A stretch of DNA of 54,638 bases from Zeimonas sp964481165 (GTDB taxonomy: Bacteria; Pseudomonadota; Gammaproteobacteria; Burkholderiales; Burkholderiaceae_E), in NCBI GenBank assembly GCA_964481165.1, contig CAYZYC010000004.1, positions 1 through 54,638 on the forward strand, in the 5' to 3' direction. The position numbers were made by a program, and so were the translations under genes. Shown here piece after piece: positions 16,856 through 25,758 of this stretch (position 1 is the stretch's first letter; each line of letters opens with the position of its first letter). The notes below the pieces were generated by a model. The model made no database searches, was not told the origin of the DNA, and saw only the letters and a program-made list of their open reading frames with translations.

Positions 16856-18150
16856 CGGAAGGCCCTCATCAGCTTGATTGCGTCGCCGAACAGCCCGAAG
16901 CGCGAGCGCTTGTCGAGGAAGTCGCGCTTGATCTCCCGTTCCTTCGAGAGCTTGTCGACGCCGTCGACCTTCAACAGCGTGTGCGCCGCGCGCGTGAGAA
17001 GTTCGGGGTACGTCGTGAGGAACTGCCGGTTGACGTGCAGGATGTCGGGCACGTCGCGGTATTTCTTCAGGTCCTTCATGACGAAGCTCTGCTCGAGCGC
17101 CTTGCGATAGCGCTTCAGGTTCGCCGCGCTGCAGCTCTTGCCCTCGTCGCGCAACTGGATGATCGTCTCGGCGGCGAGCCGGCCCGTGGTCATCGCCAGG
17201 TTCGATCCCTCGCGGTGCACCGCGTTGACGAAGCCGCCCGAATCGCCGCAGATCACCCAGCCGTCGCCGTGGATCGCGGGAATCGCGTTGTAGCCGCCCT
17301 CGGGGATCAGGTGCGCCGAGTATTCCTTGACCTCGGATCCGGCGATCAGCGGTTTCACCGACGGATGATTCTTCATCTCCTCGAGCAGCTGGTACGGGCT
17401 CACGCGCGCGGACTTGAAGTCCTCGACCATGCAGCCGATGCCCAGCGAGATCGATTCCTTGTTCGTATACAGGAAACCGGTGCCCACCATCCCCTTCGTG
17501 ATCTTCCCGTACATCTCGATGACGACACCGTTGTCGCCCGAGATGTTGAAGCGCTCCTCGATCGTGTGCTTCGGCAGGAAGTGCATCTCCTTGACGGCGA
17601 GCGCGACGTCGTGCGCCTTCACCGGAGGCCGCAGCCCGGACTTCGTCGCCACCAGCGAATTCACGCCGTCTGCCAGCACGACGACGTCGGCGTGCACCTC
17701 GCCGTTGGCGCGATCGGTGCGAACGCCGACGACACGATTGCCGTTCTTCAGCAATTCGAGGACCGTCGTCTCGCAGATCAGCAACGCGCCCGCATCCTGG
17801 ACCTTCTTCGAGAACCACTTGTCGAGGTTCGCGCGGATGACCGTGTAGCGCGTCGGCAGTTCGTCGCCTTCGGGCGATCCGCGAAAATGCGAGCCGACGT
17901 GCGAGTGGTCGTCCATCAGCCACATGCGCTGCTCGACGACCGCGCGCTCGAGCGGCGCCTGCTTGCGACAGTTCGGAATGACCGACTCGAGCGCATCCGG
18001 GTACATGATCGCGCCCTGCACGTTCTTCGATCCCGGGTATTCGCCGCGCTCGATCTGCAGGACCTTCATTCCCGCTTTCGCCATCAGGTAGGCGGCGGAG
18101 TTGCCCGAGGGTCCCGCGCCGACGACGATCGCATCGAATTTCTCTGCCAT
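16852..18150 (-). CDS. fixC: FixC-type electron-transfer flavoprotein:quinone oxidoreductase
   Basis: The 432-residue FAD protein starts with the dinucleotide fold FDAIVVGAGPSGNSAAYLMA. Further landmarks are DGVNSLVATKSGL near residue 160, GDGWVICGDSGGFVNAVHREG near residue 270 (family glycine-rich FAD motif) and the C-terminal FLTTYPELL region. With FixX it passes electrons from the EtfAB/FixAB flavoprotein to quinone. In bifurcating Fix complexes NADH electrons are split between quinone and ferredoxin or flavodoxin. It lies 10 bases downstream of etfA. Confidence 0.93.
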   Translation of the reverse strand: MAEKFDAIVVGAGPSGNSAAYLMAKAGMKVLQIERGEYPGSKNVQGAIMYPDALESVIPNCRKQAPLERAVVEQRMWLMDDHSHVGSHFRGSPEGDELPTRYTVIRANLDKWFSKKVQDAGALLICETTVLELLKNGNRVVGVRTDRANGEVHADVVVLADGVNSLVATKSGLRPPVKAHDVALAVKEMHFLPKHTIEERFNISGDNGVVIEMYGKITKGMVGTGFLYTNKESISLGIGCMVEDFKSARVSPYQLLEEMKNHPSVKPLIAGSEVKEYSAHLIPEGGYNAIPAIHGDGWVICGDSGGFVNAVHREGSNLAMTTGRLAAETIIQLRDEGKSCSAANLKRYRKALEQSFVMKDLKKYRDVPDILHVNRQFLTTYPELLTRAAHTLLKVDGVDKLSKEREIKRDFLDKRSRFGLFGDAIKLMRAFR

Positions 18151-18160
18151 GTCCGCTCCT

Positions 18161-19267
18161 TCAGGCAGGTTGGCGATTCGCGATCCGCTCGCGCAGCGCT
18201 TCGGTCAGTGCCGGCAGGATCTGCAGCGCATCGCCGATGACGCCGTAGGTGGCGAAGTCCATGATCGGCGCCTTCGGATCGGTGTTGATCGCGATGATCA
18301 CGTCGGCGCCCTCGACGCCGACCCGGTGCTGGATCGCCCCCGAGATGCCTGCCGCGATGTACAGCTTCGGGCGGATCGTCTTGCCGGTCTGGCCGATCTG
18401 GCGGTCGCCCGCGATCCAGCCGGCCTGCGCGACGGGTCGCGAACCACCGAACTCACCACCGAGCACCGAGGCGAGTTCCTCGACCAGCCGGAAATTCTCG
18501 GGTTTGCCCAGTCCGCGTCCGCCGGCGACGACGATGTCGGCATAGGCGAGTTGCGCCTTGTCGGTATCGGCATCGGGGATGTACGAGAGGATCTTCGTGA
18601 CGACGTCGTCTTCGCGCAGCGCGACTTCCTCGCGGAAGATCGCGCCGTCGCGATTCCCGTCGCGCGCCGGCATCGCCATCACGCGCGGACGCACGGTGGC
18701 CATCTGCGGCCGGTACTCGAGCGTGTGGATCGTGCACAGCAGCGTGCCGCCGAAGGTCGGGCGCGTAGCGGCGAGGCTGCGCGTCTCGTCGTCGATGCGA
18801 AGTTCGGTGCAGTCGGCGGTGAGCCCGGTGCCCAGCGTCGTCGCCACCGCTCCGGCGAGGTCGCGGCCGAGCGTCGTCGCGCCGAGCAGCAGGATCTCGG
18901 GCTGGTGGCGTTCGACGAGTTCGGTCAGCGCCTTCGTGTACGGGTCGGTGCGGTAGTGCGCGAGCACCGGATCGCGCACGACGTAGACGTTGTCGGCCCC
19001 GTGGCGGAACGCCTCGGCGCACGCCTCGTCGGTGCCTGCATCGTCCGGGCCGAGGACGACGCCCGACAACGGCACGCCGAGGTGGTCGGCGAGCTTGCGG
19101 CCTTCACCGAGCAGTTCCCACGACACCGGATGCACGCGGCCGCGTTCGAGTTCGACGTTGACCCATACCCCTTTCCAGGTGCCCAGGTCGACGCCGTCGG
19201 CACGACGGGGTGCCGCGGCTGCCGCCGGCGCCTGCGCCGCGGCGGATGTTTCCTCGGAGTTGCTCAT
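18161..19267 (-). CDS. etfA: Electron transfer flavoprotein alpha subunit (FixB)
   Basis: The 368-residue protein has an Ala-rich leader of about 25 residues, the N-terminal EtfA domain (WVNVELERGRVHPVSWELLGE) and the C-terminal FAD-binding domain. The latter shows IQHRVGVEGADVIIAINTDP and PIMDFATYGVIGD. It pairs with EtfB/FixA. The ATG at 19267 overlaps the etfB stop by 4 bases. Operon context with fixC and fixX assigns it to the FixABCX group rather than the housekeeping ETF; true bifurcation cannot be confirmed from sequence reading alone. Confidence 0.93.
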   Translation of the reverse strand: MSNSEETSAAAQAPAAAAAPRRADGVDLGTWKGVWVNVELERGRVHPVSWELLGEGRKLADHLGVPLSGVVLGPDDAGTDEACAEAFRHGADNVYVVRDPVLAHYRTDPYTKALTELVERHQPEILLLGATTLGRDLAGAVATTLGTGLTADCTELRIDDETRSLAATRPTFGGTLLCTIHTLEYRPQMATVRPRVMAMPARDGNRDGAIFREEVALREDDVVTKILSYIPDADTDKAQLAYADIVVAGGRGLGKPENFRLVEELASVLGGEFGGSRPVAQAGWIAGDRQIGQTGKTIRPKLYIAAGISGAIQHRVGVEGADVIIAINTDPKAPIMDFATYGVIGDALQILPALTEALRERIANRQPA

Positions 19268-20100
19268 CGGCCCACCTCGTTCTCGAGCTCGGGATGACGT
19301 TCGAAAACCTTCGCGAGCAGCGCATCGACCGCTTCGCGGGCGTTCGCTGCCTCGACGATCTCCGCCTTCACCGCACGCGGCGGCGGCGCGAACACCTTCT
19401 TGACGACGGTCGGCGAACCCTTCAGTCCGCAACGCGCGAGCTCGGGGATTCCGGCCGCCTTGTGATCCCATTCGACGACATCGCAGCGCGCGGCACGGAA
19501 CATGTCGTCCATTCCGGCGAAGCGGATCGTGTTCGCGCCTTCCATCATCGTCACCAGGCACGGAAGCTTCGTGCGCAGCACCTGGACGCCGCCCTCGGCG
19601 CGACGATGGACGGTGATCTCGCGCCGCTCGCGATCGACGCCCTCGATGCGCGAGACGTAGGTCAGCTGCTGCAGGCCGAGCCGTCGCGCGATTCCGGGGC
19701 CGACCTGCGCCGTGTCGCCGTCGATCGTCTGCTTGCCGCAGAAGACCATGTCCACCGGTTTGTCGCCGCCGATCGTGCGGATCGCCGACGAAAGCGCGTA
19801 CGAAGTGGCCAGCGTGTCGGACCCGGCGAACACGCGATCGGTGATGAGGATCGCGTCGTCGGCGCCGAAGGAGACGCACTTGCGCAGCGCGTCGACCGCC
19901 ATCTTCGGTCCCATGCTCAGCACGGTGACCCGCGCGCCCAGGCTGTCCTTCAACCGCAGCGCCTCCTCCAGCGAGATCAGGTCGTACGGATTGATGACCG
20001 CGGGCACCCCCTGGCGCATGATCGTGTTCGTCACCGGGTGTACCCGGATCTGGCTCGAGTCGGGCACCTGCTTGATGCAGACGACGATGTGCATGGTCAT
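19264..20100 (-). CDS. etfB: Electron transfer flavoprotein beta subunit (FixA)
   Basis: The 278-residue protein begins MTMHIVVCIKQVPDSSQIRV and continues with INPYDLISLEEALRL. It contains the ETF beta signature region near residues 110-170 (VFCGKQTIDGDTAQVGPGIA and YVSRIEGVDRERREI). The start at 20100 is supported by GGAGGT eight bases upstream. A second in-frame ATG lies two codons later. It is the first gene of the etfB-etfA-fixC-fixX operon, which has a perfect FNR-type dyad centred about 94 bases upstream of the start. Confidence 0.93.
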   Translation of the reverse strand: MTMHIVVCIKQVPDSSQIRVHPVTNTIMRQGVPAVINPYDLISLEEALRLKDSLGARVTVLSMGPKMAVDALRKCVSFGADDAILITDRVFAGSDTLATSYALSSAIRTIGGDKPVDMVFCGKQTIDGDTAQVGPGIARRLGLQQLTYVSRIEGVDRERREITVHRRAEGGVQVLRTKLPCLVTMMEGANTIRFAGMDDMFRAARCDVVEWDHKAAGIPELARCGLKGSPTVVKKVFAPPPRAVKAEIVEAANAREAVDALLAKVFERHPELENEVGR

Positions 20101-20187
20101 GGAACGGGACCTCCGGTATTCCGGTACCGTTTTACCATTATTGGCAGGAATCCGGGCAACTCCGGTGGCCGTTTCACCTCGGCACAC

Positions 20188-20201
20188 TTGATGTGAATCA
20201 A
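20188..20201. promoter_or_regulatory. FNR/Anr-type dyad upstream of the fixABCX operon
   Basis: The 14-bp sequence TTGATGTGAATCAA matches the FNR consensus TTGAT-N4-ATCAA exactly in both half-sites. It is centred about 94 bases before the etfB ATG; with class II spacing the transcript would start near 20153 and carry a leader of about 50 bases. This suggests induction at low oxygen. No obvious -10 hexamer was recognised. The rest of the 358-base stretch (20101-20458) towards the HlyD gene holds nothing else I can name. Confidence 0.7.
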
Positions 20202-20458
20202 TCGTTCGTGGGCTCCGCCGACAGTCAATACCGACGGTTTCTTCATAGGGTCTATCTATCGAGCGCGCCTCGCGATTCCGCACAGCCGCGCGGCGCGCCG
20301 CCGACCCGCCGCTTCCCTGGACAGGCGCCGGGGATCACGAAAGCAAGCACCAACACCGCCGGTTGGCCACGAGCGCAGTCGGGTGCCGCGCGGCCGACTG
20401 CGGTTCGGTCGCCGCGCCGCCGACCGCAGGCCGACTGCCGCCCAGACCGACCGGGCGC

Positions 20459-21658
20459 TCAGCGCACGCGCACGCGATCGCCGTCCCGGATCTGCTGCCC
20501 CGGATGCAGGATCACGCGTTCCCCGGGCTGCAGGCCAGCAACGATTTCCGCCAGCAATCCGCTTCGCCTGCCGACTTCGACGCGGCGCAGACGCGCGCGA
20601 TCGCCGTCGAGCACGAACACGCCCTGGCGCTCTCCCTCGCGAAACAGCGCGCCGGCCGGCGCCTGCAGCACGTCGTCGCCCTGCCAGACGATGAAGCGCG
20701 CGAGCACCCGGTAGCCGTCGCCGAGAGCGCGCCGGCTCTCTCGATCGCTCTCGAAGTCGAGGATCACCCAGACGCGCTGCTCCTCGACGCCGAGCGCCGA
20801 GACTTTCGTGAATCCCGCGGGCTCGACGCGTCGCACGCGGGCGGCGAGCGTCGCTTCGCCGCCCCAACGCTCGAGTTCCACCGGCATCCCGGGCTCGAGA
20901 CGCACCGCATCGGGAGAGAGCACGTCGACAACCGCTTCGAGGCTGTCGACGTCTCCGAGCGTCACGATCGGAGCGCCCGGCTGCACCGCGCCTTCGCTTT
21001 CGCGATGACGTGCCAGCACCGTCGCATCCAGCGGAGAAACGACGTCGACGGTCGTCGGCGCGCGCTCCCGCCCGCTGACCGCGAGCATCGCCTGCGCCAT
21101 GTCGCGTTCGTGGCGCGCGACATCGACGGCGAATCGCGCCGATCGCAGCAGCGCGGCGGCGCTGCGCGCTTCGCTGAGCGCGCGATCGAGGGCGAGCGCC
21201 GATACGTGGCCGCTGTCGGCCAGCGGTTGCAGTCGTTCGACCTCGCGGTCGGCGAGCGATGATCGTGCCTGCGCTGCCGACCGTTGCGTGCCTGCGGCCT
21301 GCAGCGCCGATTCGGCGCGCGCCGCCGCGGCCGCCGCCTGCGCGTGCTCCCGGGCATCGAGCGGCGCCGCGAACGAAGGCGCGATCGTGAACAGGAGATC
21401 GCCGCGTGCGGTCCGGTCACCGGGTTCGAGGCGAACGCGCGACAACTGGCCCGCGAGCGGCGCCGACACCTCGTAACGATCCTTCACGCGGGTGCGCCCT
21501 TCCTCCTCGAAAGTCACGCGAAACGGCCCGCGAACCACCTCGGCGGCGTCCACGCGCGGCGGCGGTTCGCGGAATCCCCAGGCCAGCAACAGCGCGAGCA
21601 GCACGGCGAGCAGGCCCAGCAGCACACTGCGGCGGCGGATCCAGGCGGTTCCTGACAA
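20459..21658 (-). CDS. HlyD-family periplasmic adaptor of an ABC efflux system
   Basis: The 399-residue membrane-fusion protein has one N-terminal membrane anchor (SVLLGLLAVLLALLLAWGF). A lipoyl-like strand VSAPLAGQLSRVRLEPGDRT follows near residue 65, then an Ala-rich alpha-helical hairpin at about 100-195 and beta-barrel segments including VVSPLDATVLARH and GMPVELERW. It sits 6 bases downstream of the FtsX-type permease on the same strand, so it is the periplasmic link of a MacB/DevABC-like three-part set. No outer-membrane channel gene is present here. The exported substrate is unknown. Confidence 0.88.
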   Translation of the reverse strand: MSGTAWIRRRSVLLGLLAVLLALLLAWGFREPPPRVDAAEVVRGPFRVTFEEEGRTRVKDRYEVSAPLAGQLSRVRLEPGDRTARGDLLFTIAPSFAAPLDAREHAQAAAAAARAESALQAAGTQRSAAQARSSLADREVERLQPLADSGHVSALALDRALSEARSAAALLRSARFAVDVARHERDMAQAMLAVSGRERAPTTVDVVSPLDATVLARHRESEGAVQPGAPIVTLGDVDSLEAVVDVLSPDAVRLEPGMPVELERWGGEATLAARVRRVEPAGFTKVSALGVEEQRVWVILDFESDRESRRALGDGYRVLARFIVWQGDDVLQAPAGALFREGERQGVFVLDGDRARLRRVEVGRRSGLLAEIVAGLQPGERVILHPGQQIRDGDRVRVR

Positions 21659-21664
21659 AGACGG

Positions 21665-24028
21665 TCACTCCGAGGCTTCCAGGGCGTCGACCAGGTCGAG
21701 CCGGCGCAGATTGTGCCCGACGAGCAGCGACGACAACAGCGCCGATCCGATCACGACGGTCGCTGCCGTCGCGAACGCGGCAGGCTCGATCACCAGCGGA
21801 ATCCGGAAGAGGTCGTTCTGCAGCGAGAGCGTGAGCAGCCATCCGAAGCCGGCACCGAGCGCGAAACCCGGCGGGATCGCCAGCAGCGTCAGCAGCGCGA
21901 GTTCGGCCAGCAGGACGTAGGCGACCTCGCCGTGCGTGAATCCGAGCACGCGCAGCGTCGCCAGTTCGCGGCTACGCTCCGCGAAGGCGATTCGCGCGTT
22001 GTTGTAGACCACCGCGAACGCAATCGACCCGGCGAGCACGATGACGAAGAACGCGTAGACCAGCATCGTTTCGCCCATCAGTTCGGCAAACGCGCCGATC
22101 GTGCGCTCGCGCAGCGTCACGCTCGTCACGCGCGGCATGCGTTCGAGGCGCCCCGCCAGCGCGGCGAGCGCGTCGGGGTCGACTGCGACGAACGCCGCGT
22201 TCACGCTTGGGCCTTCGTGCAGCAACCGGTTCAGCGTCGCTTGCGTCAGGTAGGCGCCGACACCGACGTACTCGGTGACGAGACCGGCGACCGGGATTTC
22301 CAGGCGTGCACGACGCCCGTCGAGGACCTGCACCTGCAGCAGGTCGCCCGGACCGATCCCGAGCAGCGCGCCGAGATGGTCGGTGAGCATCACGCCGCCG
22401 TCGACGAGACGGATCGGCTGCAGGCGCTCGTCGAGCACGCGCGAGAGGACGGCGTCTTCGCGGTAACCCTGCAGGCCGGTGCGGTACTCGCGGTTGCCGT
22501 AGCGCAGCACGGCCGGTGCGATCCGGAAACCTTCGACGCGGCGCACGCCCGGCTGCGCCTCGATCTCGTGCACGGCGCGCTGCGAAAGCGCTTCGTCGAA
22601 GGTCACGGTGAGATCCTGCCGCTGCGCTATCCGGAACTGCACGTCGATCATGTGGTTGACGGCCCCCTCCTGCAGACCGCTCAGGACCAGGATCGCCACC
22701 GACAGCGCGATGCCGAGCACCGAGAGCGCCGAGCGGATCGGCTGCCGCTCGATGTTGCGCAGCACGATGCGCGTCGGCTGGCCGAGCAGATGCCCGATGC
22801 CGATCCGCTCGGCCAGCGTTCGCCGGTACGTCGCAGGCGGCGCGGGTCGCATCGCCTCGGCCGGCGGAAGGCGGAACGCCGCGCGAACCGCCCCGAGGGC
22901 GCCGAGCGCGGCTGCCGCGCCTGCGATCGCGACGGCCGTCGCGGCTACGACCGGTCGAACGCGAACGCGCAACCAGGGAAAACGGAAGAACTCCTGGTAC
23001 AGCGTGGCCAGCCCTTCGGCGAGCCAAGCCCCGGCGATCACTCCCATCAGCGAGCCGACAGCGACCACCGCGAGCACCAGCAGCAGATAGTGGGCAGCCA
23101 CCGTCGCGTCCGCGTAACCGAAGGCCTTGAGCACCGCGATCTGCTCGCGCTGCGTGCGAATCATCCGGGCCGCGACGACGTTCAGCAGGAACGCGGCCAC
23201 GCCGAGGAACACCATCGGAACGAACCGCGCCATTGCATCGAGTTGCGTGAGTTCCTGCTCGAGGTACCGATGCGAGGTCTGCGTTTCGCGGTCGATCGCG
23301 CCGAGTCCGCCCCACGGCCCGAGCAGCAGGTCGATCGCCTCGATGGCCGGCGCCGGCGACTGCCCCGGCGAAAGGCTGGCCACGACGCTGTTGAACGCGC
23401 CGTCCATGCCGAACGCGCCGGCCAGCGCGCTGCGGTTCATCCAGAGCACCGCGTAGCGCGCGAAATCGGGAAAGAGATCGCCGGGGCGGATCTGGTAGAC
23501 GTACTCGGGCGACAGTCCGATACCGACGACGACCAGCGGCTGCAACCTGCCGTTCACGACCATCCCGAGCCGCGCACCGGGGCGCAGCGCGTGCGCTTCG
23601 GCGAACGCCTCGCTGACGACGACCTGGTCGTCGCTGGCGGCCTCGGGCAGCGTGCCGGCGCGCAGGAACAGCCGGTTCAATGCCGGCTGTTCGCCATCGG
23701 GAATCGAGATCGCGAGTCCCGTGACCGGATCGTCGAAACCGGCAAGCTGCAGACGGATCGGCGCGCGCACGCGCGTTTCCAGCGCGGCGATTCCCGGAAC
23801 TTCGCGCAGGCGCGAGGCGAGCGACTCCGGCGCGCGCTTCAGGTCGGCGAACACGTCGGCGAACCGCTGCTCGAGGTAGAACTCCGCCTGCGTGCGCCGC
23901 AACGAATCGACCGCGGCGAGCGACATCACGAACGTGGCGACGCCGCCGGCGACGACCAGTGCGATCGCCAGGCCCTGCGCCTTCATCGACCACAGGTTGC
24001 GCAGCAGTTTGCGGTCGAGCGCGCGCAT
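21665..24028 (-). CDS. ABC transporter permease with two FtsX domains
   Basis: The 787-residue inner-membrane protein has an N-terminal membrane helix (GLAIALVVAGGVATFVMSLA), a large periplasmic domain and a first FtsX core near residues 260-390. A second membrane entry lies near 435 (SALSVLGIALSVAILVL), then another periplasmic domain and a C-terminal FtsX core ending VGHNLRRLDLVDALE. This duplicated layout is typical of predicted lipoprotein/lipid export permeases. The gene follows the ATPase with no gap and precedes the HlyD adaptor. The substrate is not identified. Confidence 0.9.
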   Translation of the reverse strand: MRALDRKLLRNLWSMKAQGLAIALVVAGGVATFVMSLAAVDSLRRTQAEFYLEQRFADVFADLKRAPESLASRLREVPGIAALETRVRAPIRLQLAGFDDPVTGLAISIPDGEQPALNRLFLRAGTLPEAASDDQVVVSEAFAEAHALRPGARLGMVVNGRLQPLVVVGIGLSPEYVYQIRPGDLFPDFARYAVLWMNRSALAGAFGMDGAFNSVVASLSPGQSPAPAIEAIDLLLGPWGGLGAIDRETQTSHRYLEQELTQLDAMARFVPMVFLGVAAFLLNVVAARMIRTQREQIAVLKAFGYADATVAAHYLLLVLAVVAVGSLMGVIAGAWLAEGLATLYQEFFRFPWLRVRVRPVVAATAVAIAGAAAALGALGAVRAAFRLPPAEAMRPAPPATYRRTLAERIGIGHLLGQPTRIVLRNIERQPIRSALSVLGIALSVAILVLSGLQEGAVNHMIDVQFRIAQRQDLTVTFDEALSQRAVHEIEAQPGVRRVEGFRIAPAVLRYGNREYRTGLQGYREDAVLSRVLDERLQPIRLVDGGVMLTDHLGALLGIGPGDLLQVQVLDGRRARLEIPVAGLVTEYVGVGAYLTQATLNRLLHEGPSVNAAFVAVDPDALAALAGRLERMPRVTSVTLRERTIGAFAELMGETMLVYAFFVIVLAGSIAFAVVYNNARIAFAERSRELATLRVLGFTHGEVAYVLLAELALLTLLAIPPGFALGAGFGWLLTLSLQNDLFRIPLVIEPAAFATAATVVIGSALLSSLLVGHNLRRLDLVDALEASE

Positions 24029-24745
24029 CTACCAGTGCAGATCCGCGACGGCGACCTTGCGCTCGTTCGCGCGCACGTCGACGACGCGCCCGTCGCTCAG
24101 CCGGATCATGCGATCGGCCATGTCGGCGATCACGGCGTTGTGCGTGATGACCACCGTGGTCGTTCCGAGGCTGCGATTGACATCGGCGAGCACGCCGAGC
24201 ACCAGCACGCCGGTCTTCGAGTCGAGCGCGCCGGTCGGCTCGTCGCACAGCAGGATCGACGGGTTCTTCGCGATCGCGCGGGCGATCGCTACGCGCTGCT
24301 GTTCACCGCCCGAGAGCTGCGCGGGAAAGTGGTCCATCCTCTCGGCAAGGCCGACGAGCCGCAGCGCTTCGTCCGGGTCCATCGGATTCTCGGCGATCTC
24401 GGTCACGATCGCGACGTTCTCGCGCGCCGTCAGGCTGGCGATCAGGTTGTAGAACTGGAATACGAACCCGACGTGCCGCCGCCGGAAGTCCGTCAGCGCA
24501 TCGGCATCGGCGCGCCCGAGATCGTCGTCGCGATAGAGCACTTGCCCCGAAGTCGCGCGATCGAGTCCGCCGAGAATGTTGAGCAGCGTCGATTTCCCGC
24601 TCCCCGAGGCACCCAGCAGCACGACGAACTCGCCCGCGTACAGTTCGAGGTCGACGCCGCGCAACGCATGGATCTCGACGTCGCCGATGCGGAAGGTCCG
24701 CGTGAGATTGCGCACGCGGTAGATCGGATCGGCAGGCGCTGGCAT
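24029..24745 (-). CDS. ABC transporter ATP-binding protein (LolD/MacB-like)
   Basis: The 238-residue ATPase has Walker A LLGASGSGKST near residue 43, the Q-loop FVFQFYNLIASLT, signature LSGGEQQRVAIARA, Walker B ILLCDEPTGALD and the switch histidine in VVITHNAVIADMA. The class is the LolD/MacB/FtsE group that works with FtsX-type permeases, matching the next gene. The ATG at 24745 leaves a 49-base divergent region to the DUF2272 gene. First gene of the three-gene export operon. Confidence 0.93.
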   Translation of the reverse strand: MPAPADPIYRVRNLTRTFRIGDVEIHALRGVDLELYAGEFVVLLGASGSGKSTLLNILGGLDRATSGQVLYRDDDLGRADADALTDFRRRHVGFVFQFYNLIASLTARENVAIVTEIAENPMDPDEALRLVGLAERMDHFPAQLSGGEQQRVAIARAIAKNPSILLCDEPTGALDSKTGVLVLGVLADVNRSLGTTTVVITHNAVIADMADRMIRLSDGRVVDVRANERKVAVADLHW

Positions 24746-24794
24746 GTGCGTGTTGGCGGCGATCGGCCCCGGAGACCGATCGGAGGATATAGCG

Positions 24795-25682
24795 ATGACG
24801 GCGAGCGCGCCGAAGCGGATCGGGAATGCAGCGCAGCGGCATCCAGTTCGCGCGGTCCGTGACAGATCCGCCGGCAAGGCCGTCGCCGTCGCCGTCGCCA
24901 TTGCCTTCACCGTCGCCGTCGCGTTCGCTGCCGCCCCCGCTTCGGCGCAGCCCGCCGAAGCGCGCCGCCTGCCCGGCGGCCAGGTTGCCGAACACCTGGT
25001 ATCGGTGGCGCTGCGCGAATGGCGCGATTGGGGACGCACGCTGGTCGACACGACCGACGGCCGCAGCCGGGTCGAACGCCAGGGCGCGCGCGAAACCGAC
25101 ACGCACTGGATCGCACCCGGCGCACCGAACCGGCGTCCGTTCGACGCGAGCGCGCGCGTGCAACGCTACTGGAGCGCAGTACCCGACACCACGGCGCGGG
25201 TCGACCCGCTCGCCGACGATCCGCTCCGGCGGCGCCATTCGCCTCCGTGGTCCGCCGCGTTCGTTTCCTGGCTGATGCAGCAGGTAGGGCTCTCGGCGCC
25301 GGCTTTTGCCTTCGACGCGGCGCATTCCGAGTACCTGCGCGCAATGCACGTGCGGCAGGACGACGAGGAATCGCAGTTCGCGCTGCTGCTGGCCGAAGAG
25401 GAACCGCTTCGGGTGGGCGACCTCGTCTGCGCGCCGAGGAACGTCTCGCGGCAGCCGGATCGCGTAACCCTGTTGCGCATGCACGAACTCGACGATCTGC
25501 GCCGCCTCACGTCGTCGCACTGCGACCTCGTCGTCGAACTGCGGCCGCGCAAGCGCGAAGCACGCGCGATCGGCGGCAACGTGGCCGACAGCGTCGCGAT
25601 GACGCGCCTGCCGTTGACCTCGGACGGCCGGGCGATCCGCACGTTGTCGCGGCCCTGGTTCCTGATCGTGCGCGCCCGATGA
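24795..25682 (+). CDS. Secreted DUF2272-family protein
   Basis: The 295-residue protein has a long export signal (basic N-terminus, then AVAVAVAIAFTVAVAFAAAPASA with probable cleavage near residue 50). The mature part has the DUF2272 features: a paired WSAAFVSWLMQQVGL, an FDAAHSEYLRAM stretch and a late SSHCDLVVEL. The Trp/Ser/His/Cys arrangement resembles amidase-like cell-wall folds, but activity is unproven. The ATG at 24795 is preferred because GGAGG lies seven bases upstream; an earlier frame start lies inside the divergent promoter region. Confidence 0.75.
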   Translation: MTASAPKRIGNAAQRHPVRAVRDRSAGKAVAVAVAIAFTVAVAFAAAPASAQPAEARRLPGGQVAEHLVSVALREWRDWGRTLVDTTDGRSRVERQGARETDTHWIAPGAPNRRPFDASARVQRYWSAVPDTTARVDPLADDPLRRRHSPPWSAAFVSWLMQQVGLSAPAFAFDAAHSEYLRAMHVRQDDEESQFALLLAEEEPLRVGDLVCAPRNVSRQPDRVTLLRMHELDDLRRLTSSHCDLVVELRPRKREARAIGGNVADSVAMTRLPLTSDGRAIRTLSRPWFLIVRAR

Positions 25683-25758
25683 CCCCGCCGGGTCGCCGGG
25701 CGCAATGGGCCGCGCGGGCGCGACAGGCATAATCGGGGCGTTCCCCAGAGTGAGCGCA

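Noticed and set aside
19264..20201. Sigma-54 or NifA control of the fix operon
   Set aside because: No GG-N10-GC element was found before etfB; the FNR dyad is the only clear signal.
25467..25472. Another GTAACC motif, inside the DUF2272 gene
   Set aside because: The CGAA that follows is not 16 bases away and it lies in coding sequence.
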